From NCBI RefSeq assembly GCF_900142665.1, contig NZ_FRBR01000013.1, positions 1 to 64,000 on the forward strand: a stretch of DNA of 64,000 nucleotides, read 5' to 3'. The notes under the pieces were generated by a model, which had not been told where the DNA came from, did no database searches, and saw only the letters and a list, made by a program, of their open reading frames with translations. A program made the position numbers and the translations under genes. Source of the DNA: Roseovarius pacificus. GTDB taxonomy: Bacteria > Pseudomonadota > Alphaproteobacteria > Rhodobacterales > Rhodobacteraceae. Positions 41,673 to 50,803 of the stretch are shown piece by piece (position 1 is the first letter of the stretch; each line of letters begins with the position of its first letter).

Positions 41673-43067
41673 GTGTTGAAAAAGAAAAGACTGATACAGG
41701 CAACAGTCGCTGGTAGTTTTGCATGCTCCGTCCTGCCCGCCCTGGCGCAGGACGGTCCTGGTTTGCGCATGATTTTCGGCGTGGATCAGGAATTCAGGGC
41801 CGGCGATAACCTGTCGCTTGAGATTCCGTCAGAAGGCTCCACCGTGTTGTCCACGACGACACTGTCCTTCGATCTCCTGTCCGAAACAAGCACTCAGACT
41901 TTTGCCTTGGGGCTGTCCGGCAGCCTGCGCGAAGGGGATATCCCGCGTCGCAGCGACATTTCCACCGGGTTTGTGGAACCCTCCGTCAAGCTGTCCTACA
42001 GCCGCGAAGCCGCCAGTGCGCGGTTTTCCTTCGATGGGCAGTATCGTGAATCCGACGTATCTTTCCTGGACCCGCTTTCATCGCTGATCGACGATATGGG
42101 TGTGCTGGTTCTGCCCGAAGATTTCGAAACTCTGAACGGCAGGGGAACGCGCCGTGTCTACAATGTTTCGACAAAACTGGAAACCGGCATCGACGGGCCC
42201 GTCGGTTTCGTGTTCGATGCCAGCGCCAGCGGTATTTCCTATGGCGACGGGGCCTCGGCAACACGGGACGATTCACGGCGCCACAGCTATGGGGTCGAAA
42301 CACGATTGCGCTTTTCCCCGGTGACGACCGGCTTTGTCGGGTATGATCGCGACTATTACGAATCTGACGATCCGCAGAACACCGAGCATGAAACCGATGC
42401 GTTCGAAATAGGTGTAAACCACGAGATTTCCGAACGCGCGACGATCGAAGTGGCGATCGGGTATAGCGAAACGTCGGAAACCGAGAACTTCGTCACCATG
42501 AATGACGATGGCCTGACGGGCCGCGTGAGATACGATCTGGACATGCCCAACGGCACGCTCGATGCGTCATACGAGGTTACGCGCGATCAGGATGGCAAGC
42601 GTGAATTCCTGCGTTTTGGCCGGTCGCTGGAGCAGCCATTGGGCACCTTGGCCTTCAATATCGGCGCCACACGCAAAGGCAGCGGCGATCCCAAGCTGAT
42701 CGGCGGGCTGAACTGGCGGCGCGATCTGCCCACCGGGCGCATTACCCTCGGTCTGAACCGGGGTGTTACCGTGAACGATGACGACGAAGAGCGGATTTCG
42801 ACCACGGCGAATTTCGGCTATATTTATGAAATCAATCAGCTTTCCAGCCTTGGGTTTGACGCCTCCTATGGCCTCGCCGAAAGCAGTGTCACAGGCAACG
42901 AAACTCAGCGCACGGATTTCACGGCCAGCTACAACTACGCGCTGACGCCCGACTGGTCCCTGAGCACGGGTGTTTCCTATCGCATCCGCGACGAAGACAG
43001 GCTTGGCCGAACGGATTCGACATCGGTTTTCCTGAACATCGGGCGCGAATTCACCATTTTCCAATGA
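41673..43067 (+). CDS. Outer-membrane beta-barrel protein of the EPS export operon
   Basis: A 464-residue secreted protein (start GTG at 41673, signal peptide ending PALAQ). From about residue 50 it alternates hydrophobic and polar residues with aromatic belts, typical amphipathic strands such as GTLAFNIGATRK and TADFGYIYEINQLSSLGFDASYG-like segments, ending in a phenylalanine-containing C-terminus (EFTIFQ). It resembles the beta-barrel partners of exosortase-type EPS systems. It is in an operon with the Wza-like protein, and its likely role is the outer-membrane pore. Confidence 0.75.
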   Translation: MLKKKRLIQATVAGSFACSVLPALAQDGPGLRMIFGVDQEFRAGDNLSLEIPSEGSTVLSTTTLSFDLLSETSTQTFALGLSGSLREGDIPRRSDISTGFVEPSVKLSYSREAASARFSFDGQYRESDVSFLDPLSSLIDDMGVLVLPEDFETLNGRGTRRVYNVSTKLETGIDGPVGFVFDASASGISYGDGASATRDDSRRHSYGVETRLRFSPVTTGFVGYDRDYYESDDPQNTEHETDAFEIGVNHEISERATIEVAIGYSETSETENFVTMNDDGLTGRVRYDLDMPNGTLDASYEVTRDQDGKREFLRFGRSLEQPLGTLAFNIGATRKGSGDPKLIGGLNWRRDLPTGRITLGLNRGVTVNDDDEERISTTANFGYIYEINQLSSLGFDASYGLAESSVTGNETQRTDFTASYNYALTPDWSLSTGVSYRIRDEDRLGRTDSTSVFLNIGREFTIFQ

Positions 43068-43074
43068 TCTTCGG

Positions 43075-43111
43075 CCCGCGTGCCTGTATAGACCATGTCA
43101 TTGCACGCGGG
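43075..43111 (+). terminator. Inverted repeat after the beta-barrel gene
   Basis: CCCGCGTGC (43075-43083) pairs perfectly with GCACGCGGG (43103-43111) across a 19-base loop, beginning eight bases after the stop. There is no T-tract. It lies just before the rhomboid gene and may limit read-through. Confidence 0.4.
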
Positions 43112-43129
43112 ATTTGAGTATCGGGGGCC

Positions 43130-43792
43130 ATGACGCATCGCCAGTCTTATCCGGGTCGCCTGCCGCTTGTCTTTGTTCTGCTGGTCCTGCCCTGCGTGGT
43201 GATCGAGCTGACCTTGCAGGCGGCGGACTGGGGGCTGATCGGGACGGCGCGCTGGCGGGCGCTGGCCTATCAGTTCGGGGCGTTCTGGCCCGGCCTGCTG
43301 GCGGGGTGGCGCCCGAACTATGAGGCGCAGCCGGTTTTGATGTTTCTCAGCTACGCGTTCCTGCATGGCGGGCTGGTGCATCTGGTCGTGAACATGATCA
43401 CCCTGATTTCCCTGGGCAATGCGGTGATCTACCGGGTCGGGCAATGGCGGTTCATGGCGATCTATGCCGCCTCTGCGATCCTGGGCGGGGTGGTGTTTGC
43501 GCTGCTGGCCTCCAGCGGGTTTCGCCCGATGGTGGGGGCCTCGGGATCGCTGTTCGGGCTGGCGGGGGCGCTGATCGTGTGGAACGTGGTTCTGACCGTC
43601 AGACAGCGATCCGGCATCCTGTTGACGGCTGTCAACTTTGCCTGGCCGGTGGGGATTCTGATCGTGCTGAATGTGGTGATGTATGTCGGCACGGATGGCG
43701 CGGTGGCATGGGAAACCCATCTTGGCGGGTTTCTGGCCGGGACGGTTCTGGCTGTGTTCATGACGCCCCGGATGGACGCACCCGAGGGTTGA
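43130..43792 (+). CDS. Rhomboid-family intramembrane serine protease
   Basis: A 220-residue polytopic protein with the rhomboid catalytic dyad: S138 in MVGASGSLFGLAGAL (GxSG motif) and H197 in WETHLGGFLAG. The HGGLVHLVVNMITL loop (about 79-92) is the conserved histidine/asparagine helix. Six hydrophobic segments are visible. It cleaves membrane protein segments in the bilayer; the substrate is unknown. It follows the EPS beta-barrel gene by about 60 bases and faces the type I secretion genes, so a role in processing surface-export proteins is possible. Confidence 0.88.
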   Translation: MTHRQSYPGRLPLVFVLLVLPCVVIELTLQAADWGLIGTARWRALAYQFGAFWPGLLAGWRPNYEAQPVLMFLSYAFLHGGLVHLVVNMITLISLGNAVIYRVGQWRFMAIYAASAILGGVVFALLASSGFRPMVGASGSLFGLAGALIVWNVVLTVRQRSGILLTAVNFAWPVGILIVLNVVMYVGTDGAVAWETHLGGFLAGTVLAVFMTPRMDAPEG

Positions 43793-43797
43793 GGCCC

Positions 43798-45207
43798 TTA
43801 TTCGGCCAGCACACCCATTGCCGCTGTCGCCACCGCTGCGCGGCTGACCTGTCCGGCGTCGGCGGACAGGCGATCGCGGATCATTTCCTCGTGACCGATG
43901 CCAAGAGCCACGCGCAGGTCGATATAGGCCAGCGACAGGTCGCGCAGCGCGCCCGCCTGTCTGGCGCGGGCGGATGACAGGGAGCGTTCCCGGTCGATCA
44001 CGTCCAGCACGGTGGCATCGCCCCCCTCGGATATCAGGCGCCGCGACAGATCGAGCGAGCGCTGGTTCAGCGAGACGAGTTCGCGTGTCGAGCCCACGGC
44101 ATCGCGTGCCGCCTGCAAACGGGCGAGGGCATTTTCGACCTCTTCCACCGCTGTCAGGACGTTCTGACGCCATTGCAGATAAGCCTGTTGCGCCCGCGAT
44201 TCCGCCGCATCCGCCGAGGCCGCCAGCGCCGGTTGGGTAAAGACCGGCATGGTCAGCCCTGCCAGGATACTTTCGTTCCATGACCCGCTTTTCAGCGGTG
44301 CGGTCACCAGGCCGCTGAGGTTCAGGCTGGGATAGCGCGAGGCTTCGGCGACGCCCAGATCGGACACCGCGGCGGCATAGCGCCGTTCGGCCATGCGAAT
44401 ATCGGGACGGGCGCGCAGCAGATCGGCGGGCACGCTAACATCGCCCGCACCACGCGGAAGCGGCTGGCTGCCCGGATAGCCCAGATCGACCCCAAGCTGC
44501 CCCACCGGCTGCCCCAGCAGGGTTGAAATACGGTTGCGCTCAGCGACGATCCCGGCCTGGATATCGGGGACTTCGGTTTGTGTTTCCGACACCAGCGCAC
44601 GGGCGCGCAGCACGTCGAGCTGGGTTGCCGCGCCCGCGTCGAGCATGGTGCGCATGTCGCGCAGGGTGCGCCGCCGCGAGGCCAGATCCTGTTGCCGGGT
44701 TTCTAGGCTGCGTTGCAGGAAGCGCATCTGAACATAGGCGGTCCCCAGTTCCGACAGAAGCAGGCGGCGGGCCTCGGTTTCGCCCAGTTGTGCGGCCTCA
44801 AGCCGTTGCTGCGCCGCGCGGCTGGCCCATTGGGTGCGCCCGGCCAGACCGAAATTCGCCTTAAGCTCGCCCGAGGCGGTATCGGGGCTGTTGGAGTTGC
44901 TGCGCGCGCTGGCGGTCAGATCGCCGGTCACGGGAACGCTGTCGCGGCGCAGAACGGCCTCGGCTTCGCGGACCCTTTCACGGGCCTCGGCGACGCTCAG
45001 ATTGTCCTGCATTCCGGTATCGACCAGACGGGTCAGGACCGGGTCGTTGAAATCCAGCCACCAGTGCAAATCGGCGCGGCTGGCCTTGCTGACCGGCGCC
45101 AACAGCGAATAGCGGTCGGGAAGGTCCATTTCGGGCGACTGGTACGTGGGGCCGACGGTGCATGCCGACAAAATCAATCCCGCGCACGCGCAATATAAAA
45201 TACGCAT
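43798..45207 (-). CDS. TolC/NodT-type outer-membrane factor lipoprotein
   Basis: A 469-residue outer-membrane efflux protein. The N-terminus has a lipobox (GLILSAC, Cys near residue 16), followed by TVGPTYQSPEMDLP, typical of NodT-like factors. Two repeats of the OEP domain show long helices (SVAEARERVREAEAVLRRDS, NVLTAVEEVENALARLQAARD). It provides the outer-membrane channel for the adjacent type I system: the adaptor gene ends upstream on the same strand (170 bases apart), and the ABC component precedes that. Confidence 0.88.
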   Translation of the reverse strand: MRILYCACAGLILSACTVGPTYQSPEMDLPDRYSLLAPVSKASRADLHWWLDFNDPVLTRLVDTGMQDNLSVAEARERVREAEAVLRRDSVPVTGDLTASARSNSNSPDTASGELKANFGLAGRTQWASRAAQQRLEAAQLGETEARRLLLSELGTAYVQMRFLQRSLETRQQDLASRRRTLRDMRTMLDAGAATQLDVLRARALVSETQTEVPDIQAGIVAERNRISTLLGQPVGQLGVDLGYPGSQPLPRGAGDVSVPADLLRARPDIRMAERRYAAAVSDLGVAEASRYPSLNLSGLVTAPLKSGSWNESILAGLTMPVFTQPALAASADAAESRAQQAYLQWRQNVLTAVEEVENALARLQAARDAVGSTRELVSLNQRSLDLSRRLISEGGDATVLDVIDRERSLSSARARQAGALRDLSLAYIDLRVALGIGHEEMIRDRLSADAGQVSRAAVATAAMGVLAE

Positions 45208-45377
45208 GGAGTATGCTCGTTTCTCTGCCTCGCGGACCTTATTGCACGCATTTTCGCGTATCTTTTTATGGTCCCTGGCGGGAACCTAGCAGAAATTGGT
45301 CAATTTTTCCACGGCCTTGTCGGGTTTGCACAGGTTGGCAAAGACTGTTGCGCATTTACGTCAACCGTTTTGCGGCC

Positions 45378-46691
45378 TTATTCGCGAAACGCGCGGTGGA
45401 AAAAGCTGGCCATCGGCTCGATCAGGTATGTCAGGGGCGAGCGTGCGCCCGTCTGGATGAAGGACTGCACCGGCATCCCCGGCAACAGCGTTTGGCCTTG
45501 CAGCTTGGTGATTTCAGAGCTTTCGGGGACGATTTCGACCGAGTAATAGGCCTCGCCCGTCGCCTCGTCGCGCAGCACATCGGCCGAGAGGCTGCGCACC
45601 GCGCCCTTGAGTTCGGGAATTCCTCGCTGATCGAAGGCCGAGAATTGCAGCGACGCCTCCTGCCCCGCATAGACCTCGTCGATATGGATGGTGTCGACCC
45701 GCGCGGAGACGATCAGGGGCTGATCCTGCGGAACGATATACATCAGCGGCTGTGCCGCCTGCACGACCGATTGCGCACCGAAGACCTGAAGGCCATAGAC
45801 GATCCCGCCGACCGGCGCGCGGATGTCCAGCCTGGAGATGGTGTCTTGCAGGCTCAACCGGCGTTCGGCCAGTTCGATTTCGCGAAATTCCAGATCCCGC
45901 AGGCGCGACACCGCGTTTTCCCGGCGCTGCGTTTTAAGCTGTAGCAAGGCGATCCCGTTGCTGGTTTTCTGGCCGCGCAGTTCGGCGGACTCGGCCTCGA
46001 GCCGCCCGATCTGGCCTTTCAGCCCGGCCAGTTCGCGCATCAGTTCGCTGACCCGAGAAGCGCGCGTCAGGTTCTGGTCCAGCAGCTGGCGTTCCGAATC
46101 CAGATCGTCCTGTGTCAGGCTGGCCTGTTCGTTCAGCGCATCGAGCTGCGCCTGTAACCCGGCGATCCGGTCCTCGATCTGCTGGTTCTGTTCGTTCAGC
46201 AGGCTGACCTCCTGCTCAAGCGATTCATTGCGCGACTGGAACAGCGTGCGTTCGCCCTGCAACAGTTTGTCGACCTCGGGCCGGGAGGCGGCCAGAGCGA
46301 TCAGACCGGGGTCAAAGGCGATTTCCCCGGCATTGTCGCGTTCGGCCTGAAGGCGGGCCTTGCGCGCCGAAAGTTCGCGCAACTGCGCCTCGACGATGCT
46401 CAGCTCGGATTTGGGACGGCGGCCGTCGAGCTGGATCAGGATATCGCCCTCGTCCACGCGATAGCTGTCCTTGACCAGCAAGTCCCCCACGACACCGCCT
46501 TCGGGGTGTTGCACCGCCTGACGGTTGGTTTCGACCTTGACCTGCCCCGGCGCGACCACCGCGCCCGACAGTTCGGCCCGGACCGACCACAGGCCCAGCC
46601 CCCCCACCAGGGCGACAAGCGCCAGAATACCGGCGGTCAGGGGCAGAACGCCCTTCCATTTTGGATCTTCGTCCATGTTTGCGTCGCTCAC
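45378..46691 (-). CDS. Type I secretion membrane-fusion (HlyD/PrsE) adaptor
   Basis: A 437-residue adaptor. One inner-membrane helix (LTAGILALVALVGGLGLWSV) is followed by a lipoyl-like beta domain with GQVKVETNRQAVQHPEGGVVGDLLVKDSYRVDEGDILIQLDG. A long coiled coil (about 115-285) and the second half of the lipoyl and beta-barrel domains (IRAPVGGIVYGLQVFG, LIVSARVDTIHIDEVYAGQEA) complete it. It starts with GTG overlapping the stop of the ABC gene, so the two are coupled. It bridges the ABC transporter to the outer-membrane factor. Confidence 0.92.
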   Translation of the reverse strand: MSDANMDEDPKWKGVLPLTAGILALVALVGGLGLWSVRAELSGAVVAPGQVKVETNRQAVQHPEGGVVGDLLVKDSYRVDEGDILIQLDGRRPKSELSIVEAQLRELSARKARLQAERDNAGEIAFDPGLIALAASRPEVDKLLQGERTLFQSRNESLEQEVSLLNEQNQQIEDRIAGLQAQLDALNEQASLTQDDLDSERQLLDQNLTRASRVSELMRELAGLKGQIGRLEAESAELRGQKTSNGIALLQLKTQRRENAVSRLRDLEFREIELAERRLSLQDTISRLDIRAPVGGIVYGLQVFGAQSVVQAAQPLMYIVPQDQPLIVSARVDTIHIDEVYAGQEASLQFSAFDQRGIPELKGAVRSLSADVLRDEATGEAYYSVEIVPESSEITKLQGQTLLPGMPVQSFIQTGARSPLTYLIEPMASFFHRAFRE

Positions 46692-48436
46692 ATCGCCACC
46701 TTGTTCGACTTGCCCGGCCGTGCCGTCGCCAGGCGCGGCTTGCGCGGGTCCGCGATGGTTTTCGCCAGCACCTCGTCACGCGGGCCGAGGGCGACCACCG
46801 AGCCCTTGTCGAGAACGATCAGCATGTCGCATTCGGCAATGGCGGCGGGCCGGTGGGTGGTGATGATCACCGCCTTGCCGCGTTCCTTGAAGCGCTTGAC
46901 GGTCTGGTTCAGGGCGTCCGAGCCTTCGGCATCCAGCATCGAGTTCGGCTCGTCCAGGATCAGCAGGACGGGATCGCCATAGAGCGCACGGGCAAGGGCG
47001 ATCCGCTGACGCTGCCCGCCGGAAAGCTGGTTTTCGTTGCCGTCGAGATAGGTATCGTAGCCGTTGGGCAATTGCATGATCATCTCATGCGCGTTGGCCT
47101 GTTTGGCGGCCTCGACCACGCCCTTGGAATCCGACTCCAGCGACATGCGCCGGATGTTTTCCGAGATCGTTCCGGCAAACAGGCTGACGGTTTGCGGCAG
47201 GTAGCCGATATGGCGGCCCAGATGCATCGGATCGTATTGATTGAGCGTCGCGCCGCCAAGGCGGACCTCGCCCGCGGCCATCGGCCAATACCCCGTCAGC
47301 ACCCGCGCAAGGCTGGATTTGCCCGAGCCGCTTTTGCCGATGATGCCAAGCGCATGGCCCGGCTCCAGCGTGAAGGAGACGGAGCGCACGGTGGGTTTCT
47401 TGGCGCCGGGGGGCATGATCGTGACGCCGTTGGCCTGCAACAGCGAACCGGGTACTGGCAGTTCGGTGCGGTCCTCGGGAAGCGGCACGGCGGACAGGAA
47501 CCGCTCCAGCGTTTTCCACCCGGCGCGCGCCCGTTGCAGGACGGGCCAGTTGCCCATCGCCTGCTCGACCGGGGCAAGGGCGCGGCCCAAGAGGATCGAC
47601 CCGGCGATCATCGAGCCGGGCGTCAGTTCGCCCTGCAATACGAAATAGGCGCCAAGGCCGAGGATCGCGGATTGCAGGAACAGACGGAACGCCTTGGTAA
47701 GCGAGGTGAAGATGCCCGTCCAGTCATTGGCGTTCATGCTTTCGCGCAGGGCCAGATTGCGCAGGCGCTTGTAGCGGGTTTGCAGGCTGTCGCGCATGCC
47801 CTGGCTCAGCGCGACTTCGCTGGCCTCGTGGGCCTGCTCGGCAAAGGCATGGGCGCGTTGCGTCGCGATCTGAGACATGCGCACGCGATAGGCCGTGACC
47901 ACCTGATTGAGCAGCGCCAGAACCACGATGATCAGCGCCCCGGCCAGCGCAACCCAGCCCAGAACCGGATGGAAGATGAAGATCGCGGCGATGAACAGCG
48001 GTGTCCAGGGCATATCCATGATCGCGGTGAGAACCGGCGATACAAAGAGGTTCTGCAAGGCGTCCAGATCGCGCAGGACGGCGGTGCAGGCCGGACGATC
48101 ATGCGGGTTGGCCGAGCGTTGCAGCGTCGCCCTGAAAACACGCGCATCCAGCGCCGTCTGGAACCGCGCCCCGATCCGCGCCATCACCCGCCCGCGGGCG
48201 TAATCCAGCACCGCCATCAGCGCATAGAGCATCGTCACCAGCAGCGACAGCGCGACCAGCGTTTCCACCGATTTCGACGCCAGCACCCGATCATAGACCT
48301 GCAACATGTAAAGCGGGCCGGTCAGCATCAGGATGTTGACGAAAATCGAAAACACGAAAGCCCAGAACAACAGCCCCCGCCCCTTGCGGCGCGCCGCCTG
48401 AAGCTCAGGGAGCCCCGGTTTGTCTTCAGTTGCCAT
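46688..48436 (-). CDS. Type I secretion ABC transporter (PrsD-like)
   Basis: A 582-residue exporter with a six-helix transmembrane domain (starting GRGLLFWAFVFSIFVNILMLTGPLYMLQVYDRVL, the PrsD/AprD signature) and an ATPase with GKSGSGKSS, LSGGQRQRIALARALYG and VLLILDEPNSMLD. It has no N-terminal C39 peptidase, which argues against double-glycine leader substrates and for RTX-type or similar C-terminally signalled proteins. ATG at 48436 is chosen; the longer frame begins at a TTG without support. No RTX-repeat substrate gene is adjacent. Confidence 0.92.
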   Translation of the reverse strand: MATEDKPGLPELQAARRKGRGLLFWAFVFSIFVNILMLTGPLYMLQVYDRVLASKSVETLVALSLLVTMLYALMAVLDYARGRVMARIGARFQTALDARVFRATLQRSANPHDRPACTAVLRDLDALQNLFVSPVLTAIMDMPWTPLFIAAIFIFHPVLGWVALAGALIIVVLALLNQVVTAYRVRMSQIATQRAHAFAEQAHEASEVALSQGMRDSLQTRYKRLRNLALRESMNANDWTGIFTSLTKAFRLFLQSAILGLGAYFVLQGELTPGSMIAGSILLGRALAPVEQAMGNWPVLQRARAGWKTLERFLSAVPLPEDRTELPVPGSLLQANGVTIMPPGAKKPTVRSVSFTLEPGHALGIIGKSGSGKSSLARVLTGYWPMAAGEVRLGGATLNQYDPMHLGRHIGYLPQTVSLFAGTISENIRRMSLESDSKGVVEAAKQANAHEMIMQLPNGYDTYLDGNENQLSGGQRQRIALARALYGDPVLLILDEPNSMLDAEGSDALNQTVKRFKERGKAVIITTHRPAAIAECDMLIVLDKGSVVALGPRDEVLAKTIADPRKPRLATARPGKSNKVAM

Positions 48437-48615
48437 ATATGCCCCAAAGCCTGTGGCTTTTCTAATGTCGACCAGAAATACCAGTTGAAGTGAACATGGA
48501 AACAATTACTGAAGATATATGCCGTTTTCCGCCAATTGTTTCCAGTAAAAACAGGGTTGCCGCGCCCAGGAGGCGGCGGAATTGAAGAAAAACGTGATTC
48601 TGATGGTCTCCGCGC

Positions 48616-49428
48616 CTATTTGAACGGATCGCGATAGAGGCCCAGTTTCTGTTTAAGAACCCACCACAAGAACGGTGGATCCTGGAGGATGTACCGACGC
48701 CAACGCTGACGAGGTTCCTTGATCAGGCGATAGAACCATTCAAAGCCCGCGTCGGTGACCCATGATGGAGGCCGGCGCAACGTGTCCGCTTCATAGTCAA
48801 TCGTACCACCAAGCGGCAGAAACAACTGGACGTTTGGAAGACGGTCCCGGTAGCGGAAAATGAATTTCTCCTGTCTTCCGCCGCCCAGGCCGACCAGTAG
48901 TGTCTTGGCACCGGACTGGTTGATCAGGTCGATCATGTGATTGATTTCTTCGGGTCTGGTCTCGAAATCGAAAGATGGTGCGTAAGTGTCCACGACAAAA
49001 GAACGTCCCGTTTTTTCGTTCACCCGTTCAGCGGCGCGGTCCGCAACACCGGGTTTGCCACCAAGCAAAAATACCGTCATTTGCGGGTCGTCTTTGTAAT
49101 GCATGTAGAATTTCGGAAAGAAATCCGAGCCAGACACCCGCTGTTGAACCGGCGTACCCAGGAACTTCAGAGCGAAATACATGATCTGGCTGTCGCAAGT
49201 GACAAGGTCGAACTGCGGCAGAAGATCATAAAACTCGCGATCCTTCTGCAGTTTGATCATCATGTCGACATGCAGGGTCAGCATCACGCCGCTTTTAAAG
49301 CCTTTGACGACCTCGTCCATGGTGACGTTATGCACGAATGCGTTCAGGAGCGGCGCCTGTTCGAGAGTGCCGCGCACTGGTTGAGGGATTTCTGAATTGG
49401 ATTTGTTGGAAATTTTCTCGATCCGCAT
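48616..49428 (-). CDS. WecG/TagA/CpsF-family glycosyltransferase (GT26)
   Basis: A 270-residue GT26 enzyme that usually adds the second sugar (ManNAc, ManNAcA or glucuronic acid) to a lipid-linked first sugar. The family hallmarks are VTCDSQIMYFALKFLG, RVSGSDFFPKF, FLLGGKPGVADRAAE and VGLGGGRQEKFIF. ATG at 49428 has GGAGAG seven bases upstream. It heads the minus-strand run towards the type I genes but is 180 bases from them, so it is probably its own unit. It fits with the sugar transferase at 36111 as an early step of repeat-unit assembly. Confidence 0.88.
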   Translation of the reverse strand: MRIEKISNKSNSEIPQPVRGTLEQAPLLNAFVHNVTMDEVVKGFKSGVMLTLHVDMMIKLQKDREFYDLLPQFDLVTCDSQIMYFALKFLGTPVQQRVSGSDFFPKFYMHYKDDPQMTVFLLGGKPGVADRAAERVNEKTGRSFVVDTYAPSFDFETRPEEINHMIDLINQSGAKTLLVGLGGGRQEKFIFRYRDRLPNVQLFLPLGGTIDYEADTLRRPPSWVTDAGFEWFYRLIKEPRQRWRRYILQDPPFLWWVLKQKLGLYRDPFK

Positions 49429-49773
49429 AAAAGTTCTCTCCAAAACACCATGTTTCGCTTGGGACAATATGGTTGGTGCTGTCGAGCGACCGGATGTGCT
49501 GTGGCAGCGGAACCAGCAGGCCTATCCACCGTCGCAATATGTCAATTCGATTATTCTCTGGCAAGCGAGGTGTAATTACGGTTGTCGGATGTTTTGACGT
49601 TTTCGGTCAGGAAGTAACGGCAATATTGATGCATGTTTATGACTATAGTTTGTCGCGAATTGCGCGGTTTGATGGTGGCCGATGCTCCTGTATGGTTTAA
49701 ATTTGTGTAACGGGAAAAGGTCTCGGTCTGGTTTGCCTGATTTTTGACCTTTGCAGGCCGGGAAGAGAATAAT
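49429..49773. other. Gene-free stretch upstream of the GT26 gene
   Basis: 345 bases of lower GC content between the end of the GT61 gene and the start of the GT26 gene (both minus strand). It presumably carries the promoter of the GT26 gene. I see no terminator-like stem, repeat or convincing small gene. Confidence 0.5.
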
Positions 49774-50802
49774 TCAAATCATGTCCAGCGCCAGCTCAAG
49801 TGATTGCAAATCGATTTCAAACGATTGAAGCGAGTATTTCAGGAACGGTTCTTTCAGGTCATAGGCCGGTTGAATATGTTCTGGCTTGATCTTGCCGCGC
49901 ACACCGATCCATTTGCATCCGACCTGATGGGCCATGACGCGGTAGACGTCTGTCATATGACCGCACGGGAAGAGTTCGATCAGCTTTTCCAATCGCGACT
50001 TGTCGGAGCGATACAGCAGAGGCGCCAGCGCAGCGCCGTGAATGGCGACGATGCTTTTGGCCTGTTCAAAAAGTTTGAACTGATCTGTGACCGACAAATC
50101 CTCGGGATAGATTTTGGTGTATCCCCTTTGAGTCAGAAAAGTCTCAACCCGGGTTTCATTTTCAAGGTCTCGCGTGCCACGCCGCGAAATGAAGGCTTTG
50201 TCCGGCAGATTGCCCTGATGTCCATCGCGTATATCGGCGCGGTCAAGGCAATCTTGTGCATAGGGCAGTTTTACCCAGTCGGCCCTGATGGATCTGATCC
50301 CGGTCCAGGGGTCCGAGGTGAAGTCGATGGCGTGTCCCTGAACCGGGGCATCGGTGCAAAGGGTGTCCAGCCCGAACACCCTGGCCGCGCCAAGGATATG
50401 AGGCGGGGTGTTCGCGGGCAGGATGAGCAACGCGTCGGACGGGTTCAGGCCTGTGTGATGAGCGAGTATGAAAAAGATGGGTAAATGATTGTTCAGGAAA
50501 TGCGCCCAGTTCTGAGGGACGTGCGACCGAAAATCAATCAGGGTCGCGTCCTTGACCTCCTGTAGCCTGGGAACGCGCCGCAGCCGTGCAAGGCGCTGCC
50601 GAGATTTGTCTGGTGACGTGCATGTCGTTGTCCGCCGGGTAAAAGACAACTCTCCGCCGCCGGATTTTTTGGCAGGAAGCTCGATGATTTCACAATCGGG
50701 CACGAAGCGATCCACAAGATAAGACCGCGCCGTGATCAGATGGCCTGCCGGACAATCGCAGGGCGCGAACGAAATCTTATCGGAATCCTGTTTCAAGCTC
50801 AC
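49774..50802 (-). CDS. GT61-type glycosyltransferase (DUF563)
   Basis: A 342-residue protein of the GT61 family. The C-terminal half carries the recognisable series FISRRGTRDLENETRVETFLTQRGYTKIYPEDLSVTDQFKLFEQAKSIVAIHGAAL, the nucleotide-sugar binding segment of the family, and the N-terminal half has the LIDFRSHVPQNWAHFLNNHLP motif. The start is GTG at 50802, one base after the stop of the polymerase-like gene, so they are coupled. The sugar is not predictable. Confidence 0.82.
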   Translation of the reverse strand: MSLKQDSDKISFAPCDCPAGHLITARSYLVDRFVPDCEIIELPAKKSGGGELSFTRRTTTCTSPDKSRQRLARLRRVPRLQEVKDATLIDFRSHVPQNWAHFLNNHLPIFFILAHHTGLNPSDALLILPANTPPHILGAARVFGLDTLCTDAPVQGHAIDFTSDPWTGIRSIRADWVKLPYAQDCLDRADIRDGHQGNLPDKAFISRRGTRDLENETRVETFLTQRGYTKIYPEDLSVTDQFKLFEQAKSIVAIHGAALAPLLYRSDKSRLEKLIELFPCGHMTDVYRVMAHQVGCKWIGVRGKIKPEHIQPAYDLKEPFLKYSLQSFEIDLQSLELALDMI

Positions 50803-50803
50803 C

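Noticed and set aside
46661..48493. 610-codon open frame on the plus strand
   Set aside because: Antisense to the type I ABC transporter, whose Walker and signature motifs identify the true strand.
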